Assembly: GCA_014284505.1 (NCBI GenBank)
Contig: JAAFYY010000001.1
Span: 1,736,001 to 1,800,000, forward strand
Reading direction: 5' to 3'
DNA length: 64,000 bases
Source: Streptacidiphilus sp. 4-A2
GTDB lineage: Bacteria > Actinomycetota > Actinomycetes > Streptomycetales > Streptomycetaceae
The translations under genes and the position numbers were made by a program. The notes beneath the pieces were generated by a model. The model was not told where the DNA came from and ran no database searches. It was given only the letters and a program-made list of their open reading frames with translations. The stretch's first letter is position 1. Every line of letters starts with the position of its first letter. Positions 57,870 through 64,000 of the stretch are shown piece by piece.

Positions 57870-58246
57870 ATGTCGAACGAACGTCTGAGCGAACGGCGGT
57901 CCGGGCCGGCGGCGTCCGCCGGGGACCCGACCGGGCGCGGTGACCTGCCGCGCGATTCCGACCTGCTCTGCGTGCCCGCGCATCCCGCGATGGGCCCGGT
58001 CGGAGCAGGCATTGAACTGCGGCGTCTGTCGACCGGGGCGGTCGTCGCGATCGGCTTCAGCAGCCCCGTCGACTGGTCGACTCCCTCGGCCCGAACCAGC
58101 CCTGGATCGGGCTGCCGGCCCTGGTGTTCAGCGCCCTGGCCGATGCCCTACAGGTGGACCGCGTGCTGATCGACCCGGTACTGGATCCCGGCGCCGCCCG
58201 CTGGACCGCGCAGCATGTGCGGGACGCCGTCGGGCAGGTGGTCTGA
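57870..58246 (+). CDS. SAV_915-like small protein, frameshifted
   Basis: Starts MSNERLSERRSGPAASAGDP, core IELRRLSTGAVVAIGFSS, then after an indel near 58065 RLVDSLGPNQPWIGLPALVF and DRVLIDPVLDPGAARWTAQH. The phrase pattern (value in, F-x-S, L-G-x-x-Q-P-W, D-x-x-L-x-D-P) is that of the SAV_915/SseB-related proteins found beside type VII-secretion-like genes in Streptomyces. Its stop abuts the ATG of the next gene, so it is the first gene of that locus. The role is unknown. Confidence 0.65.
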
Positions 58247-58549
58247 ATGGGCGCCGGCTACCAGGTGGTCCTGCACGACCTCGCGAACGCGGCGAGCACC
58301 TTCACCGCGCAGTCGGCGGAGGTCCAGTCCCTCCAGGGATTCCTGTCACCTGCCCCCGTCGAGACCGGGGACCCGACCCTGGACACCGTCCTGCGGGACC
58401 TGCTGATCTCGATCGGCGCGATCCACGACGGCATCGTGAAACAACTGGCCGCGCACGGCGCCGCCCTGAAGACCTGCCACGACAACTACAGCGCGAGTGA
58501 CGCCGATGTGGCACGGCTGTTCCAGACCATGATCGACGCATACACCTAG
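58247..58549 (+). CDS. 100-aa EspC/WXG100-like protein
   Basis: Intact, 100 aa: MGAGYQVVLHDLANAASTFT to DVARLFQTMIDAYT. Two long amphipathic helices are separated by a loop near residue 45. The end HGAALKTCHDNYSASDADVA resembles the EspC-type type VII secretion substrates (DUF6317-like). The start codon directly follows the stop of the SAV_915-like gene. It probably pairs with, or is secreted with, the larger protein encoded 12 bases downstream. Confidence 0.65.
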   Translation: MGAGYQVVLHDLANAASTFTAQSAEVQSLQGFLSPAPVETGDPTLDTVLRDLLISIGAIHDGIVKQLAAHGAALKTCHDNYSASDADVARLFQTMIDAYT

Positions 58550-58560
58550 CAGGGAAGACA

Positions 58561-59769
58561 TGGCGGAGATAGCGGGGGATGTCGGCGGCCTGAACGGCAT
58601 CAGGTTCCAACTCGGGCAGGCCAAGGACCCGTTGAACGGTGTGGTGAACTACATCGACGGCGTCGTGGCGCACCTCGTCAGTGACACCGGCTGGAACGGC
58701 GACGTGGCCACCCAGTTCACCGGCGCCTGGGAGCAGGACGCGGCGGCGGTGAGCGTCCTGGCGTCCAATGTCGGCAGCGCCTGCGCGGCCCTCGGGACGC
58801 TCAGCGCGGCGCTGAGCGCGGCCCAGGGCCAGTGCGACGGCGCCGCCCGGACCGCCGCCGCGGCCGGGTCGCCTTCGACGCCGCCGGTGATCCGGTGCCG
58901 GGGCAAAGCTGTCCGGGGCCGCGCTGACCCTGGAACACCTACCAGTCCGCGGTCACCGCCGCGCAGACCCAGGCCCAGCAGGCCCGCGAGGACGCCAAGG
59001 CGCACCTGTCCGCGATGCTGGCCATCCTCGACCCGACGCGAGCCCGGACCTGCTGGGATCGCGGAGGGGTCGTCGAAGCGGCCCTGATGCACGACTACTT
59101 CTACCTGCCCACCGGTCGCAAGCAGGCCGCCCTGGCCAAGGACATCAGCTCGCTGCAGAGCTACTACCACGACCTCAAGACCGGGCAGACCCCGCTGACC
59201 CGGCGCGAGGCGCAGCTGGCGCGCGCCGACGTGCGGCAGGTGATCAAGCCCTCGGCGCCGACCAGGCGGCGGTGGAGACGCTGGAGGCGGAGAAGCTCAA
59301 GGGGAAGTGGTTCAACACCACCATCTCCGACCTGCTGGACGAGGAGAAGTCGACAGCCGGCTCATCAAAGATCGGGGACCAGCTGCCGGTACTGGACGTC
59401 CTCGCCGCGACCGTCGGGACCTACGCCCAGGCCAAGTACGACCACGAGCTCGGCTGGAGCTGGCCGCACGCGTCGCCGTGGACGGCGGCGCGAATCTGCT
59501 GGCATCGGCGCGGAGATCCTGAGCGCCGAGACCGGGCCGTTCGCCCCGGTCATCGGGTACTCGGTCACCTCACTGTTCAGTGAGTACACCCACAACGTGC
59601 CGTGGGACCTGGACGTGCATAATCACGGGGTCGTCGCCGGTGTCGGCCTGGGCGTCGGACAGGGGTTCAAGGACTTCTGGCAGAACGATGTGAAGGGCGC
59701 GGGAGAGCAGATCGGCCAGTCGGTGGAACCCCGTCTCGCGTCAAGAACCTCTGGCACAGCATCTTCTGA
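58561..59769 (+). CDS. type VII-secretion-like large substrate or toxin, frameshifted
   Basis: The start ATG 58561 gives an N-terminal WXG100-like helical hairpin: VAHLVSDTGWNGDVATQFTG with AWEQDAAAVSVLASNVGSAC. After indels near 58865, 58935 and 59045, further helices read YQSAVTAAQTQAQQAREDAK, DISSLQSYYHDLKTGQTPLT, VETLEAEKLKGKWFNTTISD and DQLPVLDVLAATVGTYAQAK. The C-terminal part (GAEILSAETGPFAPVIGYSV, VPWDLDVHNHGVVAGVGLGV, FKDFWQNDVKGAGEQIGQSV) is Gly-rich and hydrophobic, like pore-forming toxin ends. It stops at 59767-59769 after KNLWHSIF. No ESX ATPase gene lies nearby. Confidence 0.65.
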
Positions 59770-59819
59770 TCCAGCTCCTCCGGTCCAGGCCGCGCCCACC
59801 GATCCAGGGAAGTCGAGTT

Positions 59820-60474
59820 ATGTTCATCCAACAGCGAGTGGCTCGGGAACCTCCTGCGCGAGTGGTCCAGGCGGGACCACCTCCAGCGCCGGGAGTGGCT
59901 GATCCAGACCTACGCGACCACCCGGCACGGGGAGCCCGAAATCGGCTATCTGGGCGCACCTGGGTGGACCGCGGCGGCTCTACTGGCCCCGGCGCGTGGC
60001 ACTGACCTCGTTACTTCGTGCTGGCCTTCTTCATCGGTTCGATGTTCCTCGGCCTGGGCCCCTACTGCTCTTCAGCCACGACTACGCGTTCAACCGGCAC
60101 ATCCCGCTGCTCGCCAAGATCGCTCTGCTGGTCGTCTGGTACGCACCCGCGGGGCCGCCTACCTGATGATGTACCGCTCGCTGGTCCTGTACGGCTACCG
60201 GCGGGACCGGCTGCTCGACGGACCGGCCCCGACCGGGTTCATGACCGGCCGGCTGCTCCTGCCGCTGGCGCTGCCGTTTCTGTCCATCGCCGGTGGACTG
60301 GTGCTGGCGATGTTCACCGCGACCCTGCGCGCCCACTTCCCCGGCGAGAGCGCCGCCCGCGCCGGGCGGCAGCTCTACGCGGACGAGCAGCGCTCCCGGC
60401 GGCGGTGCGGCGGCGCCGTCGAAGAAGCGGCAGCGCGGGCGCTGACCGGGCCGGCTCAGGCCGCGCGGGCCTGA
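59820..60474 (+). CDS. membrane protein of the type VII-like locus, frameshifted
   Basis: The start ATG 59820 has AGGGAAG upstream. Coding continues one frame over (SEWLGNLLREWSRRDHLQRR, EWLIQTYATTRHGEPEIGYL), then through indels near 59950, 60000 and 60150 into membrane helices (FVLAFFIGSMFLGLGP, HIPLLAKIALLVVWYA, LLLPLALPFLSIAGGLVLAM). It ends GPAQAARA at 60474, overlapping the lgt stop inside a shared hairpin. It may be an immunity or partner protein for the preceding substrate; inference from position only. Confidence 0.55.
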
Positions 60475-60477
60475 GCC
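60453..60477. terminator. shared bidirectional terminator covering both stop codons
   Basis: A perfect 10-bp stem (60453-60462 with 60468-60477) and a 5-base loop. The stop codon of the plus-strand membrane protein gene lies in the right arm and the stop codon of lgt (minus strand) in the left arm. Confidence 0.7.
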
Positions 60478-61464
60478 AAAGTGACCTCGGTCACTCCGGG
60501 ACGCCTCCTGCGGCCGCCTTGCTGCTCTCCGCGCCGGTCCGGGTCTCTTCGGACACCGACTCTGCGGGCACCGGCTCTGCGGACAGGGTCTCTTCGGAGA
60601 CAGGCTCGGCCTCGGCCGACGGCTCCGCTCCGGGCAGGCTCCCGGGCCGCTCGTCGCCGGTGCCTCGGCCGGGGGGCGGCCGGCGCGCGCTGGTGGCGCC
60701 GTTGCAGCAGGACGAACCACACCAGTGCGGCCAGGGTCATCACCGAGGCGATGTAGAAGTTGAGCCGCAGACCCAGGAAGTGCTGCGAGTAGTCGACCCG
60801 CAACGACTCCTCGAACATTCGGAAGCCGAGTAGCCGGCGACATACAGCGCGAACAGCCGCCCGGGGCGACCTTCCCCGCCGGCCGAGCCACACCAGGACG
60901 CCCGCGAGCAGGAGGTCCCAGATCAGCTCGTACAGGAACGTGGGGTGGAAGTCGTGTACTGGTGTAGCCGGGCGGACGGAACTGCGGGGCGATCTCCAGC
61001 CCCCAGGGCAGCGTGGTCGGGCCGCCGAACAGCTCCTGGTTGAAGTAGTTGCCGATCCCCGATCCCGGAGGCCACCAGCAGGCAGGGCGCGAGCACGTCC
61101 ATCATCCCGGTGACGCTGGCGCCCGCCCGGCGCAGCCGCCAGATGCAGACCCCGGTGGCCAGCGCCACACCGCCCAGATGCCCAGGCCGCCGTCCCATAC
61201 CGCCAGCGGGCCCCACCAGTGCGGCGGGATCTCGGCCGGGTGGTCAGGTCGAAGTAGAGGCGGCCACCGAGAATGCCGAACGGAACGCCCCACAGGGCCA
61301 TCTCCTCGACCATCTCCGGGTTGCCCCGACGGCACGCCAGCGGCGCCGGCCGATCATGACCGCGATGCTGATCCCGACGATGTACATCAGCGCGTAGAAG
61401 TGAACGTACAACGGCCCGACATGGAAGCGTTCACCGACGGGGACGGTATGGAAGCGAGAAGCAT
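60456..61464 (-). CDS. lgt: prolipoprotein diacylglyceryl transferase, frameshifted
   Basis: ATG 61462-61464: MLLASIPSPSVN, then after an indel FHVGPLYVHFYALMYIVGIS. Lgt signatures: MALWGVPFGILGGRLYFDLT, IGNYFNQELFGGPTTLPWGL (with the conserved Asn-Gln-Glu-Leu-Phe-Gly), HPTFLYELIWDLLLAGVLVW and SAFRMFEESLRVDYSQHFLG. Indels near 61410, 61340, 61240, 61060 and 60850-60960. It transfers diacylglycerol to the lipobox Cys of prolipoproteins in the membrane; the window encodes at least two such lipoproteins. A long charged C-terminal extension follows the last helix, as in other actinomycete Lgt proteins. Confidence 0.85.
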
Positions 61465-61556
61465 ACCCACGAGCCTACGCGGCGCCCCGGTGCAGGTGGA
61501 TATCCGGTGCCCGCACCGGTCGGGCCGCGCCGGCAGGCCCGGTCCGGCCCGGGCCC

Positions 61557-61619
61557 GGTTCGGGTCCGGCCCGGGCCCGGTTCGGGCCCGGTTCGGGCCG
61601 GTTCGGGGCCAGTTCGGGG
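61557..61619. repeat. short helically spaced repeats in the lgt/sigma intergenic region
   Basis: The motif GGTTCGGG recurs at 61557, 61579, 61590 and 61600, with AGTTCGGG at 61611, spaced 22, 11, 10 and 11 bases. The region separates divergent lgt and the sigma factor gene. It could be a set of phased binding sites or simple GC-rich low complexity. Confidence 0.5.
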
Positions 61620-61730
61620 TCCGGCTCGCGCGGCCCGGACTGTCCGGTCCGCGCGCACCCGGGCGGGAGCCGGGCTGACGACCCGGCTGCGGATTGTGTT
61701 ATCCCTGTCCCGGTACAGGCTCTCCAGAGC

Positions 61731-63382
61731 ATGAAGAACACATCCGGTGGGGGTTCCACGAAAGTGGCTGGCACGGTGCCCGGCAATCGGGTCGCGGACT
61801 GTCGAGCGGCGCAGCGCGGCGAGCGCGACGCGCTGGACCAGCTGATCAGTGACCATCTGCAGTTGGTGTACAACATCGTCGGCAGGGCGTGGCCGGGCAT
61901 CCGACACCGACGACGTCGTCCAGGAGACACTGCTGCAGGTGGTCAGCGGGCTGGGCGCGCTCCGCGATCCGGCGAGTTTCCGATCCTGGACGGTGGCCAT
62001 CGCGATGAACCAGATCCGCCGCCGCCGACGCGGGGAGCAGCCGGCCCAGGAGCCGGCGGACAGCCACTCCCTGGGCGACCCGGGTGCGGACTTCGCCGAG
62101 CTGACCATCGTCCGGCTCGGCCTGTCCGACCAGCGGCGCAGTGGTGGAGGCGACCCGCTGGCTGGATCAGGACGACGCGAGCTGCTGGCGCTGTGGTGGC
62201 TGGAGACCGCCGGGGAGCTCTCCCGCGGGGACCTGGCGGCCGCGATGGAGCTCTCGGCGCAGCACGCGGCGGTGCGGGTCCAGCGGATGAAGGGCAGCTG
62301 GAGACGGCCCGGGTGGTGGTGCGGCACTGCAACCGGGCCGGCTGTCCGACCCTGTCGGCGCTCACCTCGGACTGGACGAGGTGCCCAGCCGCTCTGGCGC
62401 AAGCGAATAGGCCGCCACCCGCGAGTGCGAGGCCTGCTGGCGCCAGCGGAGGGTCTGTTCCCGGCTGAGGGCTGCTGGCCGGTCTGGCCATGGTCCCGCT
62501 CCCGTCGACCTACGGCCCGACCGGCCGCCGCCGGCCGCGTCGGCGCACTACCCGGGCCGCACACGTCCGTCTGCGCGCGGGCCGGGCCGGGCCCGCCCCG
62601 TTCGGCGCGGCCGGGCCAGGGGTCGCGGCCATCCGGCCCGGTCGCCGTGGAAGGTTCGTCGTCGCGACCGGGTGACCGCCGCGGCCGCGGCGGGGGTGCT
62701 CGCCCTGGACCATTCGCTCTCGCACGCGCAGGCCGTGGCCAGTGTGCCGCCGCCCGGGTCGTGCGATCACCAGCACCGGATCCGTCACCGGCGGCCACGA
62801 CGGCCACCCGACGCCGCCTCGCCGAGCCCCACCCACCGCAGCGCGCCGTCCGCCACGCCCCGGCCGCGGCCCCGGCCCAGCGCCCGGCCTCCACCGCGCC
62901 GGCCGCCGCCGCGGGCCCCACCGCCGGCTCCGCCCGGCTCTGCCCGGGCTCCTCCTCGGCCCGGCGCTGACCGGCCCGAGCAGCAGGTTCTGGACGTCAT
63001 CAACCAGGCCCGGCCCACAGGGGCTGGCCCCGCTCACGGTGACCTCCGGTCTTCAGGCCAGCTCGGCCCAGCACAGCGCGACCATGGCCGACGGCTGCGG
63101 CCTGTCCCACCAGTGCCCGGGAACCCCGGTGGCCAGCGGGAGACCGACCAGGCGTCCAGTGGACGGCTGCGGCAGAACATCGGCGAGGGCGGCCCGGTGG
63201 GCGACGACTCCTCGGACGAGGCATCGATGGCGGTCGGCCTGACCCAGTCCATGCTCGCCGAGAAGCCGCCGAACGACGGCCACCGGGCCAACATCCTGAG
63301 CACGTCCTACACGCACATCGGCATATCCGTGATCCGGGACAGCTCGGGAACCGTCTGGCTCACCCAGGACTTCTCCAACTGA
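61731..63382 (+). CDS. ECF-type sigma factor fused to an extracellular CAP domain, frameshifted
   Basis: ATG 61731. The sigma part: AAQRGERDALDQLISDHLQL, DTDDVVQETLLQVVSGLGAL, RDPASFRSWTVAIAMNQIRR, then RWLDQDDRELLALWWLETAG and LAAAMELSAQHAAVRVQRMK, followed by a Cys/His segment (HCNRAGCP; CEACW-like) as in a fused zinc finger. A hydrophobic segment (TAAAAAGVLALDHSL region) and a long Pro-rich linker lead to a CAP/SCP domain: PEQQVLDVINQAR, LQASSAQHSATMADGCGLSH, RQNIGEGGPVGDDSSDEASM and NDGHRANILSTSYTHIGISV. Many indels from 61890 to 63160. No stop-start pair clearly separates the two halves, so one protein of about 550 aa is proposed. Confidence 0.6.
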
Positions 63383-63390
63383 GCCACCCC

Positions 63391-63434
63391 CCCGGCCCGA
63401 CGCCCCGCGCACCCGGCGGAGGCGTCGGGCCGGG
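63391..63434. terminator. bidirectional hairpin between convergent genes
   Basis: A perfect 14-bp stem (63391-63404 with 63421-63434) and a 16-base loop lie 9 bases after the CAP-domain stop and 62 bases from the stop of the convergent gene at 63496. Confidence 0.65.
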
Positions 63435-63495
63435 TGCGTCGGGCCCGGTGCGCGGGCGGCCGGGGGCGGCCGGCCGTCGCCGGCCGGCGCGCCCG

Positions 63496-64000
63496 TCACG
63501 GGACCAGTACGTCGCTGGTCCAGTTGGCCTGGTCCGGGCCGAGGGAGGTGACATACCGGAAGTACGACGCCGGGTTCCCGCGCTCCGGAGCGGGTTGCGC
63601 GGTCTCGTTCGAACCCCGGTGATCGCCGTCCCTCCGTACATCAGGGTGCTCAGCGTGACCGTGATCTGCAGGCCGTTCATGACCGTGGTCGCGCACTTGG
63701 TGTAGGGCACCTTGGACGGCTTCAGCGACCCCGGGTCGCACGGGACCGGACCGCGCCGGCCCGGGCCGCGTCGAAGGTGATCTCGTTCGCGCCGACCAGC
63801 ACATTCACCTCCGCACCCGCCCAGGCGCCGTGGTCGTGGAGGAGGGCGGAGGCACCGGTCAGTGAGTGGTGAGCCGGTGATCCGGATCGGCAGCGGCATC
63901 GTCCTCGGCGTCAGCACCGCGGTCCGCGCGATCCTGAGCAGGTCCGACTCGGTCACCTCCTGGCCCATCAGCTCGGCCCACTGCCCGGTGGCGACTGGAA
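63496..64000 (-). CDS. unknown protein, N-terminus outside window, frameshifted
   Basis: The gene enters from the right edge. Readable pieces in changing frames are WAELMGQEVTESDLLRIART, LLHDHGAWAGAEVNVLVGAN (then EITFD), LKPSKVPYTKCATTVMNGLQ, ITVTLSTLMYGGTAITGV and the end ASYFRYVTSLGPDQANWTSD with VLVP and a stop at 63496-63498. Indels near 63875, 63770 and 63610. The last part is beta-rich with a single Cys, compatible with a secreted or surface protein, but no family is recognised. Confidence 0.45.

Overview
The window is very GC-rich DNA with Streptomyces-type gene content: SigE-family sigma factor, DUF6879, DUF1707, SAV_915-like and PadR proteins, three NarL-type two-component pairs, GTG starts and ATGA/GTGA stop-start overlaps. 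It is chromosomal DNA of an actinomycete, most likely Streptomycetaceae. No tRNA, rRNA, CRISPR array, IS element or phage module was seen. Most genes longer than about 600 bp carry one or more apparent one- or two-base indels. A protein with clear family motifs jumps frame without losing its family sequence, so the draft probably contains sequencing indels rather than dozens of real pseudogenes. Coordinates below span the reconstructed gene and note the approximate frame switches.

Layout. 1-9.4 kb: end of a TPR regulator, two small peptide genes, a secreted phosphoesterase, a ricin-lectin membrane protein, an M15-like lipoprotein, a small membrane protein, a DesK/DesR-like two-component pair and a secreted protein. 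9.6-14.8 kb: a DUF6879 protein, then a minus-strand set made of a thermostable-hemolysin-family protein, an AMP-binding enzyme and a TauD-type dioxygenase (translationally coupled), with a fatty acid desaturase upstream. 15.4-19.7 kb: a secreted phospholipase D-like protein with tandem Ig repeats, and a second histidine kinase/regulator pair.

19.8-36.7 kb is a hybrid NRPS/PKS gene cluster, transcribed on the minus strand in the order free-standing PCP, C-A-T (leucine code), KS-T without AT, C-A-T whose A domain lacks key lysines, type II thioesterase, MbtH, free-standing A domain (threonine-like code), C-T-C and an LLM-type oxidoreductase. A divergent LuxR-type regulator follows at 36.0 kb. 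The simplest reading is that one A domain charges several carrier domains in trans.

36.8-51.5 kb: a nucleotidyltransferase, a SigE-family sigma factor with a membrane partner, a PPOX protein, a PadR/membrane protein pair with a palindromic operator, a methyltransferase, a small operon preceded by two copies of a TetR-type operator, a third two-component pair divergent from an ABC exporter, and a cytochrome P450. 51.6-64 kb: a Ser/Thr kinase with a membrane partner, a DNA N6-methylase with an HTH head and a specificity-like tail, a lipoprotein, DUF1707, a type VII-secretion-like locus, lgt, a sigma factor that appears fused through a membrane segment to an extracellular CAP domain, and an unknown partial gene.
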